Shown: positions 51,771 to 63,390 of the stretch, one piece after another
Position numbering within the stretch: the first letter of the stretch is position 1
Layout of the letters: each line of letters starts with the position of its first letter
Assembly (NCBI RefSeq): GCF_017654505.1
Contig: NC_054536.1
Coordinates: forward strand, 8,479,794-8,543,793
Source: Polyodon spathula
Taxonomy: Eukaryota > Chordata > Actinopteri > Acipenseriformes > Polyodontidae
Length of the DNA: 64,000 nt
Reading direction: 5' to 3'
Translations under genes and position numbers: made by a program
The notes under the pieces: generated by a model
Told to the model about the DNA's origin: nothing
The model's input: the letters and a program-made list of their open reading frames with translations, nothing else
Database searches by the model: none

Positions 51771-52094
51771 CGGGGTTGCAGACCTAAATATGGGGCTACC
51801 CTGGGTGAATGGAGTCTTACTAGCTCATGTTGATTTTAGGCTTCTAACTTGCAGTCTGATCAGTTCACTCAAACAATAAAAGACCACATTTTGGTTTACA
51901 CAGTGTTAGTAACGTCCATTTAGAATTGGTATTCAGAAAGGCAGCATTAAAGGATTACTTCCGAGCAATTTCATTTTTTAATCCTTGCTTGCAGCCCATG
52001 CTGATTCATTTTTATTAACTGTTCCAGGTGTGTTGCCCAAAAAAATGACCTGGCCTTTACTGTACCCTTCTTAAAACTGTCATTTCCTCTATAG

Positions 52095-52334
52095 CTTCCA
52101 AAAAATGTGGTGCGTACCATAAATGGTGTTCCTCCTACTTCCATGAAGATAGTAAGCATTGAGGAAAGGCCATCTATCCCTCCAGAACAATGTGAACACC
52201 TATATTCAACATATTCATTCCAACAAAACAAATGTTTAAATATGCAAAGAGACGATGTAAAAAAATGTAAGTGTTCCAAAGGGCATAACTCTACCATTTT
52301 TACTTATATTGCTGAACCATACTTATATTGCTGA
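52095..52334 (+). other. Open frame with splice-like borders, function unknown
   Basis: After an acceptor-like TTTCCTCTATAG (ending 52094) an 79-codon frame runs to TGA at 52332-52334. It includes GVPPTSMKIVSIEERPSIPP and a Cys-rich KKCKCSKGH. Donor-like GTAAGC (52152) and GTAAGT (52267) occur inside. There is no ATG near its left end, no known domain and no neighbouring exon. It may be a decayed exon or chance. Confidence 0.2.
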
Positions 52335-53210
52335 ACAACATTAATGCTGTTTCCGGCTATAGAAACAAAGTGATGAACTGCTATTATGAACGTCTAATAG
52401 ATTTAAAATAATGTTTGATGTCTACTGGGAAAATCATTTTTTTATCTGCATTGATAGTGGTGAGTTCCAGTCTGAGTTCAGCTTGCATAGTTAGTTGTCA
52501 TCCGAAATCCGCAAACGTTAAGATTGAATCTTTAAAAACAAAGCTGAGGAGCACAGTCCTTTGTAATTAAAAGCTGAATAATTTACAGACTGCAATTAAC
52601 TCGTACAATATACGACTAATTAAAAACAGAGTCAGTATGCTGTCTGGTGGAAATAAGTATGTGATTTATTCAGGATTTTATTAACATCATATCTTAGTTA
52701 TTTTTAAATTAGGATCCCATTCTTTCTGCATCATGCGCACAAGGAATAATTCCAGAACTTTCCACCATCCTTCTTTCTCTTGAGCCCGGCTCCGGACAGC
52801 GCATGCACTGTGTGAGCACTCGATCACATTGATATCGGGAGCTTGGTCTAAAGCAAGGCATTGTGCAATCAGGGAGGGGTGTTATTGACACTCATTGGGT
52901 TAGGTGGTCTGATTTGAACCACGTAGTATTTCTCACATCCACTGGTTAATGGTTACTCAATACTGTACCAGTGGAACGTGAAGGTAAGACCTGATTCTGA
53001 GGGTCACAGGGGTGCTTCAGACTTGTTCGTTTTAAAAGGTCGCCAGGAATTGCTGAGTGAAAAAGAAAATGATATGAAGTAACTCTAAACAACAACAACA
53101 ACAACAAGTTAGTTGAGATAACCCTGATATTTCAGCTTGAACATTTAATAAACACATATCATAAGAAAATGTCTACAATTGAAGTGATCTTCTACTTTAT
53201 ATGTGTGTGT

Positions 53211-53230
53211 GGGGGGGTGGGGGGTGGGGG
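53211..53230 (+). other. Potential G-quadruplex
   Basis: G7-T-G6-T-G5 on the plus strand contains enough G runs for an intramolecular quadruplex. Confidence 0.5.
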
Positions 53231-53785
53231 AATGTGTTCTGTTTTATGTAACACACTATGTTTGCTGAAAGGTTAAATAGTCAGGCATGTTTCTTAAGGA
53301 GGATTAGGTATGTACTTAGAAGACAGCCAGTGATGGATGTCAGGAGTTTTGTGTGGGATGGCTGTTGCTCCAGGTGCAGTCCTTATTGTGATTACACTGT
53401 GGACAGCTAATATAAAGTTAGCTGAAATGTACAATTACCGCAGTGACTCTGTGTTCTTTCATAAAGTTTGATTAATTAAATAAGGTTTGATATTCCTGAA
53501 AATTGTTAGTTTGTTTAACATCTTAAGTAGTTTAATGCATCTAAATGTTGTTAACCAAGGATAGGAAAGCTCTCCAATCAGCACTCAGGTTGTTTTAGTT
53601 AATGCTTATCTTTGTTAAAATACCAGCTAACAACATTGACAGCACACAGAGTAATGGCAATGTTACACTTGTATTAGCTTGTTATTTAACTTGGTTTGAT
53701 ACCATAATGCATTCCTAGTTAAATATAAGACATCAGTATGCACTGGCTAATCCACGCCACGTTGTGACTTTAACAGGAGTGACAA

Positions 53786-53805
53786 GTGCTGCCACCTGTT
53801 GGTAG
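53786..53805 (-). promoter_or_regulatory. CTCF-like motif
   Basis: The minus strand reads CTACCAACAGGTGGCAGCAC, close to the CTCF core (CCA-x-x-AG-x-x-GGC). It is a motif match only. Confidence 0.35.
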
Positions 53806-53947
53806 ACTCCAGTACCATCACAGCATCATACTCTTGCACTCCATACTGTACTTTGAGTGAACTATATTCAAAATATAAGCATGCTTATTCCTTTATTTTA
53901 GTTGTATGTAACAACAAGAAAATACATTGCTTTCCTGTTGTGCATTG

Positions 53948-54013
53948 GGGGCATTGTTGTGGCTGCTGTCTTCTGTCTGCACCTAGCACAAAAGATTATT
54001 GTTTTGGAAATGA
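53948..54013 (+). repeat. Inverted repeat partner A
   Basis: CACCTAGCACAAAAGATTAT and flanks match the complement of 54671-54733 (CACATAGCACAAAAGATTAT there) at about 85% by eye, with an 8-bp extra stretch. It is probably a repeat family present twice in opposite orientation. Confidence 0.8.
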
Positions 54014-54670
54014 GTTTTTTTAATGAGTAGTTTTTCGTCCTCAATAAAATAGTGCAACTCTCTGTTTCGCTTGTGCGGTCCTGCAGAACATCTTTGCCTA
54101 TTCCCAGTCCACCAAATTTCCTTTAAAATTAAGGACTTTTTTCAAAGAGTAGCATTAAAAAAATCTAACATGGTTTGACTGACAGGAAATGGTCAATTAT
54201 TCAAAGTATTACCACATGAAATTGTGTGCACACCTGTTAATACTGTTTACCGTCTTTAACCTTGCCACAAGGAGCTTCCAGCTTGCAGTGCCAGACCTTG
54301 ATTAAAGGGAAGGTAATACACAAGGCCATGCTGGCAAAGCATTTTCTGATGACAGCAAGTAATTAGATTCCCACTGTTGGGCAGGTTAAAATAAGTTCTT
54401 TTGCAGGCTGGGAGCCACAGCAAGAAATCAACCCACTTTTTCAATGTCAAAGTTGGGATAGTGTTATTCAGACATTCTGGAACTCCCAGATATGAAAGCA
54501 GGTGGAGGGCAGGTCTCAACATTGCATGTAGGGGGGCTGGGAATGAGAACAAGAGAGTTTATACACAGGATGAGATGTTCTGTTTTACTGGAAGGTAAGG
54601 GGGACCACACAAACGAAACGGAGACTTGGACTATTTTATCAGAAGAAGAAAAATCACTCCAATTGCAAAC

Positions 54671-54733
54671 CTGGTTTCCAAAGCAATAATCTTTTGTGCT
54701 ATGTGCTGACAACAGCCACAGCAATGTACTCTT
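54671..54733 (-). repeat. Inverted repeat partner B
   Basis: The reverse complement of this block matches 53948-54013. The surrounding minus-strand frames (54464-54745) are open but have no recognisable domain. Confidence 0.8.
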
Positions 54734-54739
54734 CCATAA

Positions 54740-55930
54740 GGGCATCTAGTGTGGCAATCCTGTCAACATTATGGGAGGCATAAATAGCAACCACAGAGCT
54801 GCTGAAGCAAACGGTGGAAAAAATGAAATAGTAACAGTTGTATAAATCTGTGTATTTGTAGTCTTTAAATATGGTCTTTATATACATGTGGTTTGACATT
54901 TAAACTATATATTTCATAGACTTTTGAGAATGGTGATTTAGATCTCCTTATGCCAGGACATCATTTCAACATTGGATGCCAGGATATGAATAAATAAAAA
55001 CTAAAATCAGGAAGCCTGAACAATATGGCATGGCAGATAGAAACGTCAGTCAGGCACAGCCCTGCAGGCTGGAGATCCTCAGGAAAGCACCGGACTGGAA
55101 GCTCAGTGGGTACAAGTAAAGCAGCACAAAATATACCCCCCAAAAAACACATGCAAAGATAGCCACCTTGATTTAAAGTATCAGGTAGTATAAGGGCTGG
55201 GTTCACTCTGGAGCCCTGATGGGAGGTTCTCCTCCCATCCCAGAACGCAATGCAGCTCTTCATTACACTCCGCAAGGACTGGATGCAGAGGTTCAGGCCT
55301 GAGGTAAGCTGCAGTTCAAAGCACTTTAGTGGCCACTGCACCGTGACTGACTGTAGTCAGTGCTATCATCCGTCCTCACCAGTTATGAGCACTACATTTA
55401 CAAATTTATAAGAAAGACCGGCATTTATTGGGTTTACTAAATACCCTTACATTGTTTGTGGTGTGTTAGTTCTGAAGTGCTGGATGGTAGCACTGGAGAC
55501 TGTAATCATCCTTATTTATCATCCACAGAGCAGGGACTATTAAAATGATGTGGTTAGCCACATGGCCATCTTATTAGGTCAGAGGTCAATGTCATGGTCA
55601 TTAACACATTCAGCTAATACAACCCTAGCTTTTGACAGCACATCAGTAGCCGCTTTGCAAGCTTTCATTTTTTTTGTACGATATCGTAGGTTGAACTTGA
55701 CCAACTCAATCATAAAATAATGTTGTGTACTGACTGAGAATATAGCCACTATTTCAAATATCTACTTAACTGGTTCTCCTGTGCAGTTTAATAATATATT
55801 ATATAATAATAATAATAATAATAATAATATAATAATAATAATAATAATCATTCTGTGACTCACCCGTATAAATTAGTACTACTACTAATAATAATTAAGC
55901 CTTATAAGTGTGATATTCACACTTAGCAAT
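54740..55930. other. Intergenic, nothing recognised
   Basis: A 126-codon open stretch on the minus strand (54961-55341) has no recognisable domain. Otherwise AT-rich DNA and the AAT repeat. Confidence 0.5.
55804..55849. repeat. (AAT)n microsatellite
   Basis: AAT units with one slip at 55829. Confidence 0.95.
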
Positions 55931-55932
55931 CG

Positions 55933-55947
55933 TATATATATATATAG

Positions 55948-56010
<63 letters not shown>
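55933..56010. repeat. (TA)n tract joined to T run
   Basis: TA repeats (55933-55997, one GTAA break) followed by about 14 T. It adjoins the A-rich tail of the SINE at 56012. Confidence 0.95.
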
Positions 56011-56011
<1 letters not shown>

Positions 56012-56205
56012 ATTTTTATAGTGGACCACCATCACAAAGCTCTGAGACTAGGGTTTGTGAACAATGCATCAGTTGCAGAGTCACTTACAACAACGTCTCA
56101 CCCAAAAGATGGAGCACAAGGAGGTTAAGTGACTTGCTCATGGTCAAACAATGAGTCAGTGGCCGAGCCGGAAACCTCCTGCAATGCCGCTCTTCCATGT
56201 TTGGT
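56012..56205 (-). mobile_element. SINE with MIR-like core, minus orientation
   Basis: On + the stretch GGAGGTTAAGTGACTTGCTC, then a GGTCAAACAATGAGTCAGTGG-like part and GCCGAGCCGGAAAC, matches the conserved core shared by MIR/CORE-type SINEs and fish relatives. The A-rich tail of the element appears as the T run at 55997-56010 and continues into the TA tract at 55933. Confidence 0.6.
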
Positions 56206-56446
56206 GGTAGTCTTGGGATAGCACCCATTGCCTACCCAGGGGGGAATTGTGGCAAAAGAACAATGGGGATTACAGAAGAGGGGACAAGCTTTCAACACAG
56301 CCCTTCCACGCTGGCATATAAAGCAAGTCTGTTTAAAACTTAATCAATAGGCAGACTTCTTTATTTTGGTTATTCATCCATAATTTCAAAATTGTCAATC
56401 AAAATATAAGGAAAAACTTATTCAAGCAGACAAACATTTTGGATAG

Positions 56447-56451
<5 letters not shown>

Positions 56452-56509
<58 letters not shown>

Positions 56510-56576
56510 GTGTGTGTGTGTGTGGGTGTGTGTGGGTGTGGGTGTGGGTGTGGGTGTGTGTGTATATATATATATT
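56452..56576. repeat. Compound (TA)n(TG)n(GGGTGT)n tract
   Basis: TA repeats at 56452-56507, TG repeats with TGTGGG/GGGTGT hexamers at 56509-56562, then TA again to 56576. Confidence 0.96.
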
Positions 56577-57345
56577 TACAACACTTCATTTCAAATAAAC
56601 TACCCATATGCAACATAAACCTGACAATTAAGTTTATGTGTCATATGCTTTAATACGCTTTTTTCCTGAATTATTTTTGCATAAAGATGCCTGTGTTTAT
56701 CACAGCATGGTAGCAAATTTGCTTCAATACATGTCACAACAGATTTTGGTATCATTTTTGAATGGGAAAGCTGCTTCCTCTTTGTAATCTTGTGCGCTGT
56801 TCTCTGATCCCATGGGGTTAATTGGCTTCCCCATGCATGGTCCTATTACAGTTGTCCTGCTGTGTTTTTGGCATAGACAGAACAGGTCATATGCTCTGCT
56901 AATCTAGTTCATGTGATATTGAAATAAATTGTTAGCAATTGCATTGTGTGCACTGAGCTGCAGCTATAATAGCTTGTTCATCTCTTCGCAGTGTCAACGC
57001 TAACACAATTTGCTTGATAAATACTTTCCCTGGTAGAAATGGTATGCTAATAATCCTGTAATATACTCTCAGTGCTAGTATCTGCAGAAATGCAGCAGAA
57101 TATATGTATCTATATACAGTATTTGGTAGACTACAGCACTGAATGGATCTGGGGTGTCTGTGAAATGCAGAAGATTTGTCCAGTCTTTCTGATTTCTAAT
57201 CAGTTCCTAATCAGGTCAGCATTGAGTTAAAATCTATAGCAGCCTATTTTGAATAAGTGACAAGGCATCACTTCAGGGAGGAATAAAACAATCACTGTAT
57301 CAAACAAGAAAGAAGCAATTTAGTAGTCGAGTATAACAAGGAGCA

Positions 57346-57346
<1 letters not shown>

Positions 57347-57393
<47 letters not shown>

Positions 57394-57407
57394 TATTATT
57401 ATTATTT
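57347..57407. repeat. (TTA)n microsatellite
   Basis: ATT/TTA units with one deletion at 57393. Confidence 0.96.
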
Positions 57408-58103
57408 CTATCTTTAAAAGTGTCTTTGCCTTTGTAGAACTGGGTCCAGAGTGTTCTTAAAATGTCTGAATATAATGAATAAAGTAGTAATATTACAGTG
57501 GTCTTTAAAAAAATTATTACGCTAAAATGTGTGTAGGTTATACAGTAGTATATTTCAATGTGGCAAGAAGTCAAACTCAGAAAAGCAGAAAAGACTCAGT
57601 TTCACAGGGAATGAATCTATATCCTGTCACCTGTAATAGATCTTACAGGCCACTTTTAGTTATTAAGGATGTGGAAAGAATAACATACTGACCATGGGTG
57701 GATTTCCTCAATAAAGGCAGTAAAATGTAACCCAATGATTTATTTCAGTCATAAGGTCACCATTTGTAATGTTAATGGGGTTTTTTTTGGCTTCAGATCC
57801 GTTTGCACGTTTGTGCTGAGAAACAGCAGCAGTCAGACAGATTGCTGACCTCATTTCTGAAGAGTAAAAGCTATGATGGTGTAGAACTAACCTGTTGTGT
57901 GATTATAAAACAATAGCTGCACAACAATAAAAATACATAGCTTGCTAAATGAAATAAACTAATCAACAAAATAAATACTAAACAAAGGATATTTGTATCG
58001 CAAATATTTAACAAAATAATATTATGTTGGATACATGAGGCACACAATGCTGCTCAATGTAATTTCTTTTACAACTTTTGTTTCACTGCATTTCTGGTTT
58101 TGA

Positions 58104-58118
58104 CCACTAGGTGGCCCC
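58104..58118 (+). promoter_or_regulatory. CTCF-like motif
   Basis: CCACTAGGTGGCCCC fits the CTCF core in plus orientation. A weaker CCACTAGATGG lies at 58859. Confidence 0.3.
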
Positions 58119-58763
58119 ATGAAAATGCTAATCTGATTCTCTGGGCCCTGTATACAAAGCGTCACGTGTGAACGTCTGCTACCACTTTGCTGTCACTCTG
58201 GAAACTCTCGTGCGACATTCTCAGAGGATTTTTTTGTTTTGTTTTGTTTTATTTTTTTGATGTTAAAAAACAGACGCTAAACTTTAAATATGCTTTGTGA
58301 GAAACCATCAGAAAGTATAACATATTTTACATTGAGTTTACATGTGTTCCCATGCCTGCAATAGTTTAACCAATTAAGATACACATGTATAAATGAATTG
58401 GATGAAGATAGTTTGCAAATTGCACACTGTGCTGTTTGTATTGAATTACTATACTGTATAGTTAATGGTTAGGGTTGCAGGGTTTGCTGGTTAGATGCAT
58501 ATGCAGCAGTGTGGAAGTGTATTAGAACAATGCACTGCTTCTGTAGCTTTGATTTGTTGTGCATATGAAGTCAAACCACTGGAACTGAAAATATGAACCA
58601 CAGAGTGGTCTAACAGTTTCACATATGAGTGCCTATTAAAATTCTCACTTCCCGAGGTTTTCATGCAGGTAGGTATATAAAGCATATAAATCACAAATCT
58701 TGAGGTGTTCTAATATATTTGATCAATACATATTTTTTGCTCTGTCATATATCTAGCTCTCCC

Positions 58764-58825
58764 CTTTTTTTGATTCCACTATTTATAGACCAGATTTTTT
58801 TTGATTCCACTAATTATAGACCACT
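58764..58825. repeat. 31-bp tandem duplication
   Basis: TTTTTTGATTCCACTATTTA and TTTTTTGATTCCACTAATTA, each followed by TAGACCA, occur in tandem. Confidence 0.85.
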
Positions 58826-60471
58826 TATACTAGAGCTTTAACTGCAGTATTCACAATTACCACTAGATGGACACACTTAAACAGAATGCAGCAAATGATT
58901 CTGGGAGTGTGGGTAGTGAAGGTCATGTTGCTGCACAAATGTAGTGTTACAAATACAATTAAACCAAATTGTGCAAATTGAGAGATTATATAATATATCC
59001 TAAATGACATTTAGTTTCTTAAAGCTAACAAGAAATGTTGCTCATGACATTTGAGTACAGGCTGTCACAGTTTTGATCATGTCTAAATCTTGAGTCAACG
59101 TTTGTTATGTTCCTCTTATGGTTATGTAGCCATGACAGCTAGTGCCTTCCATGTAACTAATATCACAATCGGTGGCTTAAAATGGGTTCAAAACCGATAG
59201 CTGTTTGCTCCTGCATCTCTGCCCCAACTTGAAGACTCCTTGAGACTCCACACTCCTTTACAAGCAAGTCTAAATTAGTCCTGGTATCAGTACCTCCAAC
59301 CTCTGTGGCTGTATAGATAACTACTTGATTATATGATGGAAACTGGTATTTAGAAAAAGAAGAACATATTTTTGTAAGTTGCCTGTCCACTGTAAATGCT
59401 GGTAAAAGAGTGTTTGAATATGAGGCACAATACTCCCTCATACAATGTGCGACATTGTTCTTGGCTGCAGATGGTCTATTGTTTGCATATAGTGGGGGTC
59501 CTTTAAATGATGCCTTTGGGTTCACTCAGACATGGCTTGTTAATGGCAAAATAACTATAACTTTAGTAAATCTCAAGCCACAATTGACATTACTAGGAAG
59601 ATGATAATAGGCTGTACTAATCTTCATGGTATGTACACACACACACACAAAGATTAAGATTAGATTAAGGAAAACAGTTTGTGAAAATTGTCTGTGCTTT
59701 GTGTGATATTTAATGCAAACACTGAGCCCTTAAACACAAGCGGTTTTGTCCTAAATTAAACCCATTGTTAAGATTGTAACAATTAGGTTAGTCCATGCTG
59801 ACATCAAATTGTACCTGTTCTATAGTTTACTGTATATGGGCCCTTCAGCAATTCACTGCAGCGATATAAACAAGCAGTTGTCTATATAGTATTCTACTTG
59901 TAGCAACAGTGAATCCTTTATATATGATAAATGAAAGATTAGTTTTGTAAGGTAATGTTTAATATAAAAAACATACTGCAGAACAGAACTAGCTGGTATC
60001 CGCATCATTGTCTTCTTTCTTAAACATACTTGTGTAGAACCGCTTCCCTCTGGCTGTATGCTGCCTTGGAATTTGTCAACCAACTGAACAGTCCACCTCT
60101 CATGTAATGCACAGAAGCTTACAGCTGTATGATCCCAACTGCCTTTTCATTTGGTGCTTTTCCAAAGGAAGATCATTCGGATTAACTTTAGAGAACAGCA
60201 CAGAAGAGCTACAGGAACTACAAATACAGGAAACCCGTGACACACTTTATTTGGAAAAACAGGCTGGAATATTTTCTTTCCCTTAATGTATGCCTAGTTT
60301 ATGGATAACAAAGACTATTCATTTGAAAGAAAAAGCTATAGAGACTCATGTTTTTTTGTTTTTTGTATTTACCATAATAATAAAATTTAAAAAAAAAAAC
60401 ATTTGCGAATGTCTAAAAAATTATAATCTTGGTTCACATCACAAAATGTATATTTAGAAAATATAAATGTA

Positions 60472-62004
60472 TTTATTTTTTCCCCTAGGGATTTGTCATT
60501 TTCTTTCTTTCTCATGTTAATGGAGGACACTATTATAAACACAAACGCTGTGTTTTTTTTTTTTGTAACCTTTTTTTTTTAAAGGCATATATTTCCCATG
60601 ATGTGTTTTTCATCAATGCCAATTGCCTGAAACAAGAAACAGTACAAATGCAGTTTATCATTGTGACACATTAATCATAAAATGCAGGAGGTTAGCCAGG
60701 AATTCTGACAACCAACACCGGATGAAACATTGTGTACTTTGTACTGTATAGCCATAAAAAGGCTGTAATCTTCAGTTATTTTCATAACTTGGTAAATTGT
60801 GTTGAGTAAATCTATTTTAGCTCTGGAACTAAAAAAGCTAAGCTGGAGCATGAAAACTAAACCAATCACATTTAATTGAACAAAACAAAGTGTACACATG
60901 AGTTAAAATATAAAAGCAAAGAAGATTCAGACTCAATACTAAAAGACTTACTTAAAATCATTTGGCCAAGTTTTCAAAATAGCTCTCAAAGTCTCAGCAA
61001 TACTGTACTTGACACAATTCACTAACTCCTAACCCAAGTTTACACATCGATCTGCCTTTAAATGTGCCAATGAGCTGCTTTATCAATACTACTACTACTA
61101 ATACATTATTGGCTATGCATCATAAACGTTATTTTGTATGCATACAAACACCTCAATTTTTTTCTTTTTTTTTTTTTTAGACAAAACTAAAAAATATGAA
61201 AATTGTATATAAAAAAACACAGTTCACTGAAAATTTCAATCAAATGTATTCATTCCATCCAAGTGATATTATAATGATATAAACACAGTATTTTCAGTTC
61301 GACCCAGCAAACCACTTTGAAAATGATGCAATCTGCCACAATGATTTCCAATAGAATAGACACTATTTTAACAATACCATTCCATCATACAAAACAAGCT
61401 CCACATTCAAACTATTATTGAATTGTAAATGTTCGACCCAGCAAACCGACAAAGGCAACTAAGTAAACTGCAATATTATGCAATAGTCAAGCCCCCCCCC
61501 CCCCCTTTCCTATAATATACTAGTATGCACTGCAGTAAGCCACTAATAATTTTACTACAGTCCATTTTAAAACGCAATTGTGAGTTACACAGTGCGGTAC
61601 AGAAAAGACCTATTCAGTACCTGTATAACTGAAATTCATTTCCACACCATGAGAGACGTAAGACAAGTGAAGAGGCATTACAAATCAAGCACACTCTTTC
61701 TCTCTGACACAAACATTAAAAAAGGAATCAGTTTTAAGAATACCTCCAATGTACAACTCTCGGAATAACCAAGTTGAGTATTCTGTATATATTTAAAAAG
61801 CACTTTAAAAAATGGAAGTAAAGAAAGTCCCAATAATATTATACTGCAGGCGGCACCGCAACCTTCAGCAGCTTTGCTTTGGAAAACATTCAGTTAGAAA
61901 AACGAATAATAAGTTAAGGCAAAATTTATAGAACCAGATACAGTAAAATAAATTGCAATAGGGTTACAGTTGTACATATTCTGATTAAAATCATTTTCTT
62001 TTCC
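60472..62004 (-). other. otud1: Probable otud1 3' UTR
   Basis: Downstream of the stop codon on the minus strand I saw no AATAAA until 60477-60472 (tttatt on +). A variant ATTAAA lies at 60876-60871. This allows a 3' UTR of about 1.1-1.5 kb. The stretch contains a run of 14 G on the sense strand (61492-61505 as C on +) and two copies of a 17-mer (61298-61314 and 61431-61447). The end point is a guess; RNA-seq or poly(A)-tail reads would settle it. Confidence 0.4.
61298..61447. repeat. 17-bp direct repeat in the otud1 3' UTR
   Basis: GTTCGACCCAGCAAACC occurs at 61298-61314 and again at 61431-61447 with unrelated DNA between. Confidence 0.95.
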
Positions 62005-63390
62005 TCAGGCACTGCCGTTCTGTTCGATGTACATTTTGGAAAGAGAAGCAGCCATCGACTTTGCCAGTTCTTCGTCCCTGTTCCTTTGCACCTGGGTCTG
62101 TCTGCACCAGTTCTCATACTCGGGGTTGGGCAAGGGTCGATCGGACACCGTATCATAGTGTCCATTACTGAGCCAGCTTAACCAAATGCTCAGCTTGGAG
62201 GGCTTCTCGTCGCCCAGGTAATGCACCATCGTGGATACGGTGGGGCTTTCCAAGCTGCCCCCGGTAGTGAGATGAATGTTAACGTTCAACATCTGGCTCA
62301 TTGCTAACAGCTCTGGATAGCCGGCCCACGCTCCATCCTGGGCAGCGTTAATCAAAAATTCACCGACATCGCCTTCAATAATCGGGTTAAAATCATCCAG
62401 GTGGTCCGCTATGTGGTGGAGGGTTTGTTCCCTCAAATCTTTGTGCATGGACTGCTCCCCATACACGGCTTTACTGACAGCCCTGTACAAGCAGTTACCA
62501 TCTGGGATGATGTGAAACCTGTACTTCTGCCTTTCGTGGAGGTATTTGTTTTGTTTTTCCACTTCAGCAAAATAATGTACGATTTTCTCATTTTTGTCAG
62601 TTTTATTTTCAGCGACAGGAGCAAGCTTTGCTAAATGTGCGATATTAACTTCAGGCGCTTCGGAGTCAATATTCTTGTTGTCTTCATAACTATCTTGATA
62701 ACTTTGGTGTCTACTTTGTGCTGGATCCAAAACTTGCCGTCCCCTATCTTTTAAAAGTATGGGCTCTGCCTCCGCATCATTTTGCGCTTCAGTAGTACTG
62801 TTAGGCTTAAAGCCAGATTCTTTTTCCAAACCAGTATCCTTTGGTTCACAAACTTTGACATAATATGGCATCCTGTCAGTGTTGATCATGTTGTTTTCTA
62901 TCACCTTTTGATATTGCTCAAACACGTCCACGTTGTTCTTCATGTTCTCAATAACATCATCCAGCCACCCGGTTTCTGGTGTATAGTTCTCCCTTTCCAG
63001 GACAACGGCGCTCGGGGGGCTTCGGAAATAGTTTCTCGACGTGGGTTCAGTGCTACATCTTGAGTCCTTTATAATCTGTACAGGCACAAACGTTTCCACT
63101 CCAATGGGCCTGGTGGTAATCGTGATCTGTGCAGTAGAGGTATAGCAGATTGGCTTGTTCGCTGAGCCAGTAACAGCTTCATAACAAGAAAAAGCAGGCA
63201 TGTTTGCAACAGACGCGGTGTTTTTAACTGGATCCTCGCAGTCTTCTGTGCCACTCTTGGTAATACTAATAGCAATATCAGTAGCAGAAGTACCAGCAAC
63301 AGGCACGTTATCAAGAACAGTTGCTATAGGAATCGAAACTTTACAAGCACATCCAGGGAAATGTGTCAACGCACTGCTGTAGAGCTGCAT
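62005..63390 (-). CDS. otud1: OTU domain-containing deubiquitinase 1
   Basis: A single uninterrupted reading frame of 461 residues, close to human OTUD1 (481 aa, also one coding exon). The OTU cysteine-protease domain covers roughly residues 288-416. It holds the Cys loop PDGNCLYRAV (Asp297, Cys300), the motif GDVGEF (~340-345), AQDGAWAGYPELLAM (~350-364) and the His loop WLSNGHYD (His411). A ubiquitin-interacting motif follows at about 438-456 (RDEELAKSMAASL), ending MYIEQNGSA, as in OTUD1. Residues 1-260 are low-complexity, probably disordered, and diverge most from mammals. The family cleaves ubiquitin chains, K63-linked ones in particular, and is linked to stress and innate immune signalling. 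The start is placed at MQLYSS because human OTUD1 begins the same way and -3 is A. The frame stays open upstream, with another in-frame ATG at 63457-63459 that would add 23 residues; this is less likely. The gene stands alone, with no neighbour visible within 13 kb. Confidence 0.97.
   Translation of the reverse strand: MQLYSSALTHFPGCACKVSIPIATVLDNVPVAGTSATDIAISITKSGTEDCEDPVKNTASVANMPAFSCYEAVTGSANKPICYTSTAQITITTRPIGVETFVPVQIIKDSRCSTEPTSRNYFRSPPSAVVLERENYTPETGWLDDVIENMKNNVDVFEQYQKVIENNMINTDRMPYYVKVCEPKDTGLEKESGFKPNSTTEAQNDAEAEPILLKDRGRQVLDPAQSRHQSYQDSYEDNKNIDSEAPEVNIAHLAKLAPVAENKTDKNEKIVHYFAEVEKQNKYLHERQKYRFHIIPDGNCLYRAVSKAVYGEQSMHKDLREQTLHHIADHLDDFNPIIEGDVGEFLINAAQDGAWAGYPELLAMSQMLNVNIHLTTGGSLESPTVSTMVHYLGDEKPSKLSIWLSWLSNGHYDTVSDRPLPNPEYENWCRQTQVQRNRDEELAKSMAASLSKMYIEQNGSA

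Larger units (their letters stand above)
56580..60470. other. Intergenic DNA 3' of otud1
   Basis: Apart from the TTA microsatellite, the 31-bp doublet, a short CA run at about 59636 and the CTCF-like site, no features were recognised. Confidence 0.6.

Noticed and set aside
54961..55341. 126-codon open frame on the minus strand
   Set aside because: No domain, promoter or splice context; amino-acid pattern not convincing.
59163..59525. 120-codon open frame on the minus strand
   Set aside because: It begins with GTG rather than ATG, has no recognisable domain, and lies outside any promoter context. It may be worth a blastp but is not called.
62401..63382. Plus-strand open frames opposite otud1
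   Set aside because: Shadows of the otud1 coding sequence.
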